DNA of 64,000 nucleotides from Aradus depressus (GCA_963662175.1 OY759221.1:29251027-29315026), one strand, 5' to 3'. Numbered from the stretch's first letter, positions 44,279 to 53,435 are shown. Numbers and translations: made by a program. The notes: generated by a model from the letters alone, not told the origin.

Positions 44279-44845
44279 TTAAGCATCGTGGTTCTGCTTT
44301 TTTAGCATATATTTCGACAGTTCTCGTTGAACATGCTGAAGAGTTACATATCCAGAATTATCAATTTTCTTGACCAAGTAAGCCAATTCTCTTTGAAGAT
44401 AATTCAGTGTGACTACATCATTAGAATCTATGGGAGGGCTGACATTTACTAGTCTTTTCTCACTCCCATTGATATACGCTCCAGGCCAATTTTTGAGATC
44501 AGTGTAGAACCTTGCCGATCTGTCCACATATCCTTTCGTCGCTGCATCAGATGGGTCCGATGGATCCTCTACATGTATTAGCCTTTTAGCATTAAAGTCA
44601 ATTTTGCTTCCTGACTGAGAAAAACTTGAAATTCGAGAATCGACATAATTTCTGGAAGCAGCATCTGATCCATCCATTCCTTCTCCTAAATTGATTATTC
44701 GCCTATGGTTGACATCGAGAACTCCTCCAGCTTCAACCTGTCTGAATCTGTCCTCTCCTTTTAAAGCTTGAACTGTATTGTATAATTTTTGCTGATTGCG
44801 GTAATACCGCTTACCAACATGCCGTCCGAACTTGTCAATGGTCAT
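44279..44845 (-). CDS. fibre/tail-fibre-like virion protein with DAAT-x-x-YVD repeats
   Basis: 188 residues. Three tandem modules of about 35-40 residues each: RRIINLGEGMDGSDAASRNYVD, KRLIHVEDPSDPSDAATKGYVD (shortened here as one motif class: R-I/L-I/V-N/H-V-x-x-P-x-D-x-x-D-A-A-T-x-x-Y-V/L) and KRLVNVSPPIDSNDVVTLNY. This pattern is well known from bacteriophage tail fibres and other trimeric surface proteins. By analogy with adenoviral fibre it may be a host-attachment spike; that is inference. Lies between integrase and RING gene with 17-46 bp gaps. Confidence 0.6.
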   Translation of the reverse strand: MTIDKFGRHVGKRYYRNQQKLYNTVQALKGEDRFRQVEAGGVLDVNHRRIINLGEGMDGSDAASRNYVDSRISSFSQSGSKIDFNAKRLIHVEDPSDPSDAATKGYVDRSARFYTDLKNWPGAYINGSEKRLVNVSPPIDSNDVVTLNYLQRELAYLVKKIDNSGYVTLQHVQRELSKYMLKKQNHDA

Positions 44846-44862
44846 TTTAGAACTGAAACCCC

Positions 44863-45069
44863 TCAGGTGAAATAGACTCTATACACACCAATTTTTGAAC
44901 TTCTACAATATGGGCAAAAAATACAAAAAACAGAACAGTCCATACAGGTAAAATGACCACATGGTAATATGACCGTATCTACAATGGCATCGAAACACAC
45001 CTTACAACGAAGATTTACCAAACATTCCTCTGAATTGTCTGATTCCTCCTCATCTTCACTAGAGCTCAT
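44863..45069 (-). CDS. IAP-type RING finger protein
   Basis: 68 residues: acidic N-terminus (SSSEDEEESDNSEE) and one C3HC4 RING (CKVC, CGHFTC, CSVF, CPYC) with an aliphatic tail GVYRVYFT, as at the C-terminus of inhibitor-of-apoptosis proteins. No BIR domain. Probably a ubiquitin E3 ligase or dimerisation module acting on host factors. Starts 2 bp after the stop of the upstream gene, so co-transcribed. Confidence 0.75.
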   Translation of the reverse strand: MSSSEDEEESDNSEECLVNLRCKVCFDAIVDTVILPCGHFTCMDCSVFCIFCPYCRSSKIGVYRVYFT

Positions 45070-45071
45070 GA

Positions 45072-46010
45072 TTAATATATAATATTTGCTTCTCTCAATT
45101 CTTCCAATATTGACGCGATTTCATTCGAATGAGGTCCTCCTCCTGCTGCTTCGCTAGCATAGAGCAAGCTTAACCTCGTACAGAGTTCATTGGGATCGTC
45201 CCAGCGCTCATATATAGGTCTTGTACAATTCATCCATAAGCCCGAGCCAGAAAAATGAGATTTTTTTGAACGGGTATGACATTGTCTGGTAGTAGGAGTA
45301 AATAATTTTGCAATTATATTTTTATACTTGAAACTTTTATTACCACTCAAACTTTTAGCTTCACTGAAAAGGCTTTTATGAGCATTTGTAACCGTCAGTA
45401 GTTCCTTATATATGGCTAAATCCTCATTTTTGTATGTCATAGGTTCTTTTAAAAACAAAAGTTCATAGAGTCCAGGTGTACCTTCATAAAATTTGTCTTT
45501 AATTTCTAAATCATTGTGATCCACCCGAACGCTAGCGTCACCTAACGTTAACCCACCGCTGGGTAGAAAGCGAAGTCCATAGCGAGTGTCAAAGTCCTTT
45601 GTATCTCCACTAAGAAATTTTCTAATATATGGGCGCAAAAATGGACCAATATTGGATGATTCAATCATTCTTTCTACTGCATCTCTACCTAGCGCAGTCT
45701 GAGACAAAAGTTGAGCCTCTTCTACAGGTGTAATAGGAGGTGATGAACTTTCAAAGACTTCTTCTTCAAAAGGGACTTCTTCCCTCCTAGGTGTAGTGAA
45801 TGAAGGAGTATAGAGTTGAGTTTTCGGTTTTCCACTGATTGGTGTGATGATTTTTTCTTCTTGGGGATATATTTCAGATATCTCTATTTTTGGGAATGGT
45901 CGAGTCTCGATTATCGACTTGGTAGGTGCTTGTTTCAGAGTTTCCGTTATTTGTAGCAGTGGTTTTGTAACTGGTTCGAATGTTTTCTCTAGTGACTCAT
46001 GAGTACTCAT
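45072..46010 (-). CDS. conserved protein of Polinton-like elements (possible minor virion protein)
   Basis: 312 residues. A Pro/Thr/Glu-rich, probably disordered first 95 residues; helical ALGRDAVERM... at 107-135; a core with FYEGTPGLYELLFLKEP (174-190), DLAIYKELLTVTNAHK (197-212) and KYKNIIAKLF (228-237); and a C-terminal WDDPNELCTRLSLLYASEAAGG then NEIASILEELREANII. I recognise this combination from uncharacterised arthropod and cnidarian proteins linked to such elements, without a known function. Placed next to the ATPase (4-bp gap). Confidence 0.6.
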   Translation of the reverse strand: MSTHESLEKTFEPVTKPLLQITETLKQAPTKSIIETRPFPKIEISEIYPQEEKIITPISGKPKTQLYTPSFTTPRREEVPFEEEVFESSSPPITPVEEAQLLSQTALGRDAVERMIESSNIGPFLRPYIRKFLSGDTKDFDTRYGLRFLPSGGLTLGDASVRVDHNDLEIKDKFYEGTPGLYELLFLKEPMTYKNEDLAIYKELLTVTNAHKSLFSEAKSLSGNKSFKYKNIIAKLFTPTTRQCHTRSKKSHFSGSGLWMNCTRPIYERWDDPNELCTRLSLLYASEAAGGGPHSNEIASILEELREANIIY

Positions 46011-46014
46011 ACAC

Positions 46015-46761
46015 TTACATCAATATAAAGGTGTCAAAGCCCTGTTGGTACCTCCTCTTGTCTGCCTCTCGAGTTTTATCAAGGACAAAGAACCCATAGG
46101 GGTCACTGTCCCAACATAGTGCACACATCTTTTGAAACATATCAAATGTAACATCTGTCGAACTAACGTGATCCTGATAAATATGTTTTAAATTTAACAA
46201 ATTTTGTCTGAAAAGTATTAAAAAATTTGCATTGTCTCTAATTAAGTGCTTTGGTATATGCGCATATGTCTGCCCAATGTAAATAGGGTATATAGACTTG
46301 TGTCGTCCCATACTAAAATACTTTCTTATTATATTATGGTTATCGAGGCTAATATCATCAAAAATAAAAGCAGAATTAGGTTTTGCATCTTCCAGCTGTA
46401 TCACACTTTCGGAATCATCAAAAGTGTAATATCCTATTTCGGGAACCGTGTCCATTACCTTTTTTAAATAGGTGTATTTCGCCTGTGATAAAGATCGAGA
46501 GTAAATGTAGAGATTTTCGAAACAAAGTCCATTTTCATCAAGAAGGAGGCTAATGACCAAATTGGTTTTCCCCGATCCTGTAGCTCCACAAACAATGATT
46601 AGAGGGTTTGGTAGTAAAAGTCTTATGGTTTCATCTTTTTCCTGGTGAGGAAGAATGTCAACAACTTTCAGTTGTAAAGGTTGAGGCTCCAAATGCATTT
46701 CGGCAAATGAAACCTCTAGTGAAACCGCTGTATATATAAATTGAGAGCATGATCCTCTCAT
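46015..46761 (-). CDS. FtsK/HerA-type genome-packaging ATPase
   Basis: 248 residues from the first ATG; the ATG at 46,698 (MHLEPQPLQLKVVDILPHQE) is the likelier start, because 46,698-46,761 holds a TATA motif and the shared promoter. Walker A is CGATGSGKTNL, Walker B NSAFIFDDISL, and a later IGQTYAHIPKHLIRDNANF segment fits the sensor region of A32/FtsK-like packaging motors. Pumps DNA into the capsid. First gene of the leftward unit, divergent from the PLA2 gene. Confidence 0.88.
   Translation of the reverse strand: MRGSCSQFIYTAVSLEVSFAEMHLEPQPLQLKVVDILPHQEKDETIRLLLPNPLIIVCGATGSGKTNLVISLLLDENGLCFENLYIYSRSLSQAKYTYLKKVMDTVPEIGYYTFDDSESVIQLEDAKPNSAFIFDDISLDNHNIIRKYFSMGRHKSIYPIYIGQTYAHIPKHLIRDNANFLILFRQNLLNLKHIYQDHVSSTDVTFDMFQKMCALCWDSDPYGFFVLDKTREADKRRYQQGFDTFILM
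46728..46740. promoter_or_regulatory. bidirectional promoter region with TATA motif
   Basis: 'tatatataaatt' about 30 bp upstream of the PLA2 ATG (46,768) and about 30 bp from the preferred ATPase ATG (46,698) on the other strand. Divergent start point of both gene sets. Confidence 0.5.
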
Positions 46762-46767
46762 TTCAGT

Positions 46768-47483
46768 ATGAAACGAAAGATAGGAGGCAGTGTAGTAAAC
46801 GCTCTAATCAACAAGCTACCATTTGAAGCACACATTCCAGGATATAATTATTGTGGACCCGGCACCAAGTTACAAGATCGCTTAGCTCGAGGTGATACGG
46901 GTATTAATCCATTAGACGAAGCCTGTCGTGAACACGATATTTCCTATTCAAAAACTAATAATTTATCTCAGAGACACCCAGCAGACAGAATCTTAGCAGA
47001 TAAAGCTTGGGAGAGAGTCAGATCTAAGGACGCAAAGTGGGGGGAGAAGGCAGCTGCTTGGACTATAACAAATACCATGAAGGCTAAAGTCAAAATGGGG
47101 TCTGGACTTCGAGGATCCTTTGGTAAACTTATAAAAGCTGCACGAGTAGGTCGTCATTTACCTATTGATAGGGCTTCTGCTTTATCATTGAAAAAAGCAA
47201 AACGGTATTTGCAAAATTGGAAAATAACAAAAACCCCGAGGATGCTCCCTTTGCCTAAAACCGGTGGGGTATTACCATTTCTCGTACCATACTCGTATTT
47301 GCAGGATTATCTGCTCTCGGTAGCTTAGCAGGTGGTGCGTCAGCTATAGCAAAAACTGTAAGCGATGTCCAAAATGCAAAGGCTAAATTGGAAGAGATGA
47401 AAAGACATAATAGGACAATTGAAGGACAAAAAATAGGTCAAGGACTTTACGTAAGACCATACAGAAACGGATACGGATTATAA
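46768..47483 (+). pseudogene. parvovirus-VP1-like phospholipase A2 capsid protein, frameshifted
   Basis: N-terminal PLA2 domain: calcium loop YNYCGPGT (27-34) and catalytic LDEACREHDISY with H56-D57, as in parvovirus VP1, where it opens endosomes. Then basic residues. Near 47,268-47,280 the frame shifts by one base: in the original frame translation ends at 47,328, in the other it runs on to TAA 47,481 with a hydrophobic LVFAGLSALGSLAGGASAIA segment, a charged helix and GLYVRPYRNGYGL. The hydrophobic helix plus GLY-x-x-PY end is familiar from the same protein family in related elements. Confidence 0.82.
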
Positions 47484-47504
47484 GTGAGACCATATAAAAA
47501 TCAG

Positions 47505-47864
47505 ATGTGACTTCCAAATAGAGCTCTTACAAATGTAGATCTTGAAAAATATGTTAAAAACTTGTGTCATTTCAGAGGTGTCTTTATGAAGGACACCTTA
47601 CCGAGGACACCAAAAAAATATGAATCGGGCATTGTGAACCTTAATAGAGTCAGTGAACCCGGCTCACATTGGGTCTGCTATGTAAAGCGTGACAATAAAA
47701 TAAAGTATTTCGACTCGTATGGTAATCTACCACCCCCACTCGAAATACTCAAATACCTGAAAGGATGCTCAATTGAATACAATCGAAACCGGTATCAGGA
47801 TTGGAACACTCCATATTGTGGACACTTATGTATTCAGTTCCTTTATATTGAAAACTTGTGTTAG
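47505..47864 (+). pseudogene. adenain-like cysteine protease
   Basis: About 119 residues in frame from 47,505. Catalytic His in PGSHWVCYVK, Asp in KYFDSYGNLPPP, Cys in TPYCGHLCIQFL, the H-D-C order of adenovirus-type (C5) maturation proteases. LPNRALTNVDLEKY at the start matches the family N-terminus, but the codon after the ATG (47,505) is TGA (47,508-47,510), so initiation is lost or begins at the ATG of 47,586, removing the N-terminal helix. Lies between PLA2 and penton genes. Confidence 0.8.
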
Positions 47865-47878
47865 TCTTAGATGCAGTC

Positions 47879-48592
47879 ATGAGTTATACCTTTACCCTTA
47901 CGGGCACTGAGAACGTATTAAGTGCAGACATTTTTCCTACAATAGACCTATCAAATGGAGAGTACTCGATTGGGCTTTTAGGTTTTACAACATATAATTC
48001 TATTCCCAACATTATTGATGGTGAGAATGATATGTTTTATTTTGGTGATGAAAAAATTAAAATACCGATGGGGACATATGAGTTGGAAGCACTTGGGGAT
48101 TATTTGCAAGAACAGATGATGTTTAGAAGAAAAGGCGATCATGTTATAATCCGAGCTAATAATAATACATTAAAATCAGAATTACGGTGTACAAAAACTG
48201 TATATTTTAATAGAAAAAATTCTATTGGACCCTTATTGGGATGGGATGACAGCTTGGATGAAGATAAGCGTACTTTACGCCCCGGAGATGGGTATCATAC
48301 CTCACCAGGGATCGTAAACATGGTTAAAGTCAATACAATTGCTATTGAATGTAATATAGTTTACGGTGCATATCGAAATGGAAAACCGGTTCACACATTG
48401 TATGAATTCTATCCAACTGTCGAGGCAGGGTACAAAATTGTCGAAACACCATCACCCATTGTATATTTAGGAGTTAGCACAAAATCTGTTGACAACATTA
48501 CATTACGGATAGTAGACCAAGACGGTCATCCAATCAACTTTAGAAACGAAACTATAACGATACACCTACATATAAAGAAGAATGGGGATTGA
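47879..48592 (+). CDS. penton-like minor capsid protein (single jelly roll)
   Basis: 237 residues from the ATG at 47,879 (MSYTFTLTGTENVLSADIFP). The alternative start at 47,858 overlaps the protease stop. Conserved blocks: GEYSIGLLGFTTYNSIPNI, YELEALGDYL, IECNIVYGAYRNGKPVHTLY, EFYP...GYKIVETP and LRIVDQDGHPINFRNE. These beta-strand blocks mark the vertex protein of Polinton/adintovirus capsids. It overlaps the next small ORF by 11 nt. Confidence 0.75.
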   Translation: MSYTFTLTGTENVLSADIFPTIDLSNGEYSIGLLGFTTYNSIPNIIDGENDMFYFGDEKIKIPMGTYELEALGDYLQEQMMFRRKGDHVIIRANNNTLKSELRCTKTVYFNRKNSIGPLLGWDDSLDEDKRTLRPGDGYHTSPGIVNMVKVNTIAIECNIVYGAYRNGKPVHTLYEFYPTVEAGYKIVETPSPIVYLGVSTKSVDNITLRIVDQDGHPINFRNETITIHLHIKKNGD

Positions 48593-48722
48593 CTTTAGAC
48601 CTCGGTATATAAGTATTCGACAACATCCAAGACCCATTAGTACGAGACCGTACATGAGACACTTGACACCAGGCAACATTCGATTTTTGAAAAGTTTAGG
48701 CTTGAAAGTGAAACGACAATGA
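48582..48722 (+). CDS. 46-residue basic protein between penton and major capsid genes
   Basis: ATG 48,582 to TGA 48,720-48,722; below most ORF length cut-offs. The start overlaps the penton stop (11 nt) and the stop overlaps the capsid ATG as ATGA (48,719-48,722), so translation coupling or a polycistronic message is implied. Very rich in Arg/Lys (14 of 46) with a C-terminal LTPGNIRFLKSLGLKV. Possibly a DNA-condensing or cement protein like adenoviral pX; inference from composition and place. Confidence 0.6.
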   Translation: MGIDFRPRYISIRQHPRPISTRPYMRHLTPGNIRFLKSLGLKVKRQ

Positions 48723-49918
48723 ATGACATTTTAGATATTACAGAGGACGTTCGGTTTGATGATAGTATCACTCAGCTACAGTTCCACACTTACAACCCAT
48801 TTAATTCTACAAATTTAAAGAATTCTGATGAGATTCGAATCCCTATTCACCAGCAAGATTTGTATATATTACCATGTGCTAGTTATCTTTATTTGGAAGG
48901 CTCTATTCAGAAGGAGGGTGCTGATAAAAGAATTACTACATCGAGTGCAAATTTGTCAAATAATGCCTTTGCATTTATGTTTGGTGAAATTCGCTATGAA
49001 TTGAATGGAGTGGAAATTGATAAAGTCCGAAATCCAGGAATTGTGAGTACTTTAAAAGGGTATGTCTCTTTATCGCCTAACCAAGTGAGTGGGTTAGGTA
49101 ATTCAGGATGGATGATGCCGAAGAAAGATGGAGCTATTTCAATAGATAAAGACGGTCATTTTAATGTATGTCTCCCCCTCAGCACTCTTATTGGTTTTCT
49201 CGAAACTTTCAAAAAAGTGATAATCAATTCAAAGCATGAACTGTGTCTTATCCGTGCAAAGAGCGACGCTAATTCGATTTTGGAAGACAAGGTACAACTT
49301 ACACTAGACAAGGTAAATTGGAGAGTCCCTCATATTAAAGTATCTGATGAACAGCGACTGCGACTATTGAGAATATTAGACAGAGATCAGACACTCACTA
49401 TCCCTTTCCGCTCATGGGAATTGTCGGAATACCCTGCCTTACCGGAAAACACACAAAATACATGGAGTGTCAAGACTAGTTCAGCTCTAGAAAAACCCCG
49501 ATATATAATCGTAGCCTTTCAGACAGACAGAGTCGACAATAAATTAAAAGATACCAGTCAATTTGACGCTTGTAACTTGTCCAAGGTTAAACTATTTTTG
49601 AATAGTGAGATGTTCCCATACGATGATTTAAACCTTGATTTCAATAAGGGTCGATATGCTGTTCTCTATGATATGTACCAAAGATTTCAAATGAGCTACT
49701 ATGCTAAGGATCATAGAAAGGACTTTGGTGAAATCGCCCCCATGATAGTTCTTGATGTATCACGTCAGGAAGACACATTGAAGGTAGCCAAGGTCGACAT
49801 TCGTCTAGATCTTCATGCAACCCAACCGTTTCCACCTCACACTCGAGCTTACTGCCTTTTAATTCACGATAAATTAATTGAATTGAATCCTCTTAGCGGT
49901 CTTGTAAGGAAGCTATAA
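48719..49918 (+). CDS. major capsid protein candidate (double jelly roll)
   Basis: 399 residues, longest gene of the element and unbroken. N-terminal DILDITEDVRFDDSI, EIRIPIHQQDLYILPCASYL, FGEIRYELNGVEIDKVRNPG, then GYVSLSPNQVSG. Two halves rich in beta strands, with RPHTRAYCLLIHD-type end (PPHTRAYCLLIHDKLIELNP). I recognise the N-terminal blocks from proteins encoded next to penton and ATPase genes in arthropod elements. Order penton, small ORF, MCP and length near that of small DJR capsid proteins fit. Fold not proven from sequence. Confidence 0.7.
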   Translation: MNDILDITEDVRFDDSITQLQFHTYNPFNSTNLKNSDEIRIPIHQQDLYILPCASYLYLEGSIQKEGADKRITTSSANLSNNAFAFMFGEIRYELNGVEIDKVRNPGIVSTLKGYVSLSPNQVSGLGNSGWMMPKKDGAISIDKDGHFNVCLPLSTLIGFLETFKKVIINSKHELCLIRAKSDANSILEDKVQLTLDKVNWRVPHIKVSDEQRLRLLRILDRDQTLTIPFRSWELSEYPALPENTQNTWSVKTSSALEKPRYIIVAFQTDRVDNKLKDTSQFDACNLSKVKLFLNSEMFPYDDLNLDFNKGRYAVLYDMYQRFQMSYYAKDHRKDFGEIAPMIVLDVSRQEDTLKVAKVDIRLDLHATQPFPPHTRAYCLLIHDKLIELNPLSGLVRKL

Positions 49919-49968
49919 AATGAGTGTGTATAAGATGAGGATCATCATTAGATTTCTAACCCTCAAAC

Positions 49969-50797
49969 ATGGAACATCAGTTCGCGATTGTGGATTTTCA
50001 AGGTTTTCAAGGGGAAGGTGGCTTTATTGTGAAGGAGTTGACAGTTCTCACACACAGTCAGTCACTCCACTGGTTTTTTCTCCCTCCTCAAAATGTTGAT
50101 GAATCTGATAGTCGTGTGAATCTATGGGTTAAAAAACACATTCACAATATTCCATGGTGCTATGGAGATACAGAATATTTACGTCAGGAAGAACTCTTAT
50201 GTACTTCAACTGCTTCATGTAAATTTATTTGGGTGAAAGGACTAGAAAAATGTACATTTCTTGAAAATATTGTTAAAAAGCCAGTTTATGATCTGCTCGA
50301 TTATGGCTGTCCGAATTTGAAAAAGTTACCCCCACATGAGACTACCTGTCATTTTCATGGAGGAACCTCTTATACTTGTTCACTTAATCAAGCCTTCAAG
50401 TTGGAGGAGTGGATAAGTAAACACCCATCCAAGACAGATTTGTACAATGAAGAGGTTCGCCAAAAAACCTTTCGTAAATCTAATAAAGTGTTGGCATTTC
50501 ATGGCTTTGTGAGACATTTGAATAATACTGCAATGTGTGCATATGTTTTTGGAAAAACTTTCTCAAACTAATATCTGGAATATGGATCCAGTACATGTTC
50601 AAAACTTACCACCTGCATAACTGCTTCATCTCTATGACTATGCAATTGAATATTTATGGGACAACCTACCTGAAGAGTGGCGTGAGGATCCAAGATTCCA
50701 ATTGTGTCGTCGATGCAACCATCACTTCAATACATCTCATGATCAAATCGATGGTCCACCACCGATGAAGAAAAATTGTATATATTGTGTAAAATAA
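49969..50797 (+). pseudogene. protein resembling an RNase H-fold exonuclease, frameshifted 3' end
   Basis: ATG 49,969; 200 codons open to 50,571. Blocks: FAIVDFQGF, GGFIVKELTVL, FIWVKGLEKCTFLENI, VYDLLDYGCPNLKKL and CSLNQAFKLEEWI. The pattern beta strand with D, second strand with E, KGLEK, D-L...GCPxL and an H/C pair resembles DEDD exonucleases but with poor catalytic consensus. After 50,571 a second frame gives YDYAIEYLW, PEEWREDPR, CRRCNHH and DGPPPMKKNCIYC up to 50,797, the family's usual end. So the 3' part is frameshifted. Rightmost gene of the element. Confidence 0.55.
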
Positions 50798-50829
50798 TGT
50801 TGATAATAAATTTAAATTCAACCATATTT

Positions 50830-51800
50830 TTTTTCTTTTTTAATTATTTTTTAATTTTTTTCCATATATTTCTTCATTGACTTCCTACCTCACTGAACTT
50901 TATGTCTAGCCCTGGAGGAAGAGATACCCCTCTCTTTAGCGTTTCATGTTTGATTTTTTGTGTCGAGGCAATTTCGATTCACTAACTTGCTAAAGAAGTG
51001 GCCTCGAATCTTATCGTGTTCACATTAACATAATGAATGATAATTGTAATCTATCTTTAATCCAAGATTACTTCTCTCTTATTGTCATTGTTACACGAGA
51101 AGTTACGATCAAAAAGTGTTGTCTGTTATGGAGTTATTGATCTGAGGAAAGTCGAGACAGCTATTATCCTCATTTTCAACCAGATAAATAGTGCACGACA
51201 GGAGAGTCTCCGGAGACATTATAAGCCTTTCAAAGTGTCATATTTCTTCTATTTTTGGGACGCCTGGGGGAGAAAGAACAGTTAAAAATTTATGACCTTT
51301 CTTTAAATTGGAGACGGCCAATAAGAGGACTCCCTGGATACCATCACCAATAACTCTTAATCGCCTTCTCAGACATCACGTGTTTTATTGTAACCATATT
51401 ATATTTTTATAGTTTTTTCAATACTACGTAAGGCCACCGTGTACCCTACTGTATTTTTAATGATCTAAGTATCTCCCCTCCCCCCAACCCGTGCACTTTT
51501 CCTCCCTATATATATATGTGATGTATAAAATTACACACATTGTAATTATTAATATAAATTATAAAACCAATTATTATTATTTGTATAAAAACAGCTGATA
51601 GGAGTGAATTTTTTTTTATTTTTGGCCTTATATCCGAGCATATTGGCCAATGAAGTAACTTAAATAGTGAAAAAAATATATGAAGTCGTATTTTGTTTTA
51701 AAACGAAATAGAACAAGCAATGAATGGAGCACAAAATACGACGATCAGTTGTTCTAATAGTGTGGAACAGTTGAGATGTGAAGGTGGACATTCTAGTGAG
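50830..51800. other. right flank of the viral element, no gene
   Basis: No ORF with a domain and no sequence matching the left-end iterated repeats or an obvious terminal inverted repeat. 51,082-51,285 is an unassigned ORF. Confidence 0.4.
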
Positions 51801-51812
51801 AGAAGTGTTTTT

Positions 51813-53435
51813 TAGGTTAAGGTATGGTGTAGGAGCAATCGATGCGCAAAGGTACTTTTATTTATTTATATGTACATATACATGTCCATAATAACATTGA
51901 TATAAATAATGGCCAATAATAAAACAGAAAAAATTAGTTTGTAAGATTTATTTTTAATTGTAATTTGATTTTTTTGATATTTATATTCTGAATTTATTTA
52001 AAATGTAGGTTAAGTAAAATAAGCTCAAATATTTGTTCTTTTATTCTATGCTATTCATTTCCCCTGTTAACCCAGTAAGATAATTTATATTAGATGATTT
52101 ATCATTTTTGCTTCAGAAAAACAATATGGCGTCTTTTCAGTAAATTTAGGAGAAATCCAAATGAAAAGTTTGTTAATTGAAAATTTTTTAAATAGGTGCA
52201 CTTGCTTCAAAATTGCACGTCTTGAACATTCGATATTTTTTTAGGGCTCTTTTCGGAAATTACTGTAGAAATCAAAATTTAGTATAAGACCAGATATAAT
52301 TTCTACAGAAAATGTGGTAATATTCATTATTAAATTGTTTATTTATTTGAACTATTATTTTTTATTTATTTTATTTTACATAATTTTTTTAGTTATCACA
52401 ATATATATAGATGTAAATATAAAATTATAAAAAAAATTACACCGGAATTTCATGGTTTTCTTAATTTTTAAAATATGAAAAACTCTCCATCTGAAACCAA
52501 TCGACCGTTTAGGCTTAAGAGAGACAATCTAGAGAGAGATGTTTAAGGGTTAAGGAGTCTGAGTGAGAGAAGAAGTACGTAGATGCGCCAGGTATTTTTA
52601 TTTATTGATATATATACATATTAATTATCTTACTTGGTTGAAAGGGAAAATGAATAGCTTAGAATCGATAACAAAAATTGGGTTTATTAAACTTAACCTA
52701 TATTATAAATTTAAAAACTAAGTTTGGAAAAAATAAAAAGAATCAAATTATTTACCAAAAATCTTATGAACTAATTTCTAAAACGACTTTAGTCTCTTTT
52801 CTTTTTATTGTGGCCACTCTTTAAAATTCTTACCTATATCTTATTGTGAATAATTTGTTCTTTTTATTTTTTCCAAGCTTAGTTTTTAAATTTATAATGT
52901 AGGTTAAGTTTAATAAACCCAATTTTTGTTCTCGATTCTGTGCTATTCATTTTCCCAGTCAACCAAGTAAGATAATTAATACCTTTGGATTAGATTGAAC
53001 AATTTTAGGAAAATTTGATGGCATCTCATTATTATCTTTAGAAGAAGTTCAAATGAAATTATTATTAATTGAATTTTTTTTTAAATATGTGCACTTTCTT
53101 CAAAATTGCACGTCTTGAACATTCGATATTTTTTTAGGGCCCTTTTCGGAAACTACTGTAGAAATCAAAATTTAGTAGAAGACCAGACATAATTTCTACA
53201 GGAAATGTGGTAATATTTATTATTTAATTATATTTAATTGTTTATTTATTTGAATTATTATTTTATTTTTATTTTATTTTACATATTTTTTTTAATTATC
53301 ACAATATATATAGTTGTAAATATAGAAAAAATAACACTAGAATTTTATGTTTATTTCTTGATTTTTAAAACAAGAAAAACTGTCCCTCTAAAACCAATCG
53401 ACCGTTTAGGCTTAATAAATCTGTACTAATGTACA
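51813..53435. repeat. Rep-E tandem pair with internal inverted repeat
   Basis: Two copies in direct order (51,813-52,545 and 52,545-53,435) share 'ggttaagg', 'agatgcgc', 'tgcacttgcttcaaaattgcacgtcttgaac' and 'accaatcgaccgtttaggctta'. The second has inverted arms 52,622-52,741 and 52,856-52,980 (about 120 bp). Both end with the Rep-A-like motif 'atcgaccgtttaggct', linking Rep-E to Rep-A termini. Confidence 0.75.

Larger units (their letters stand above)
41170..50830. mobile_element. Polinton/adintovirus-like endogenous virus without visible DNA polymerase
   Basis: A compact block of 14 genes in two divergent transcription units about the ATPase/PLA2 start region (46.70-46.77 kb), with overlaps or gaps of a few bases. 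The morphogenesis set of Polinton-type viruses is complete: packaging ATPase, adenain-like protease, penton, double-jelly-roll capsid candidate, plus retrovirus-like integrase. A protein-primed PolB (over 1,000 codons in Polintons) is not found anywhere between 41 and 51 kb. Outer limits are set from the iterated repeats (left) and last gene (right); no terminal inverted repeats could be matched by eye. Premature stops or frame changes in integrase, PLA2, protease, second spliced gene and exonuclease-like gene show an old, inactive copy. Confidence 0.8.

Noticed and set aside
41000..51500. terminal inverted repeats and 6-bp target duplication of the viral element
   Set aside because: No matching termini could be found by eye; limits are therefore approximate.
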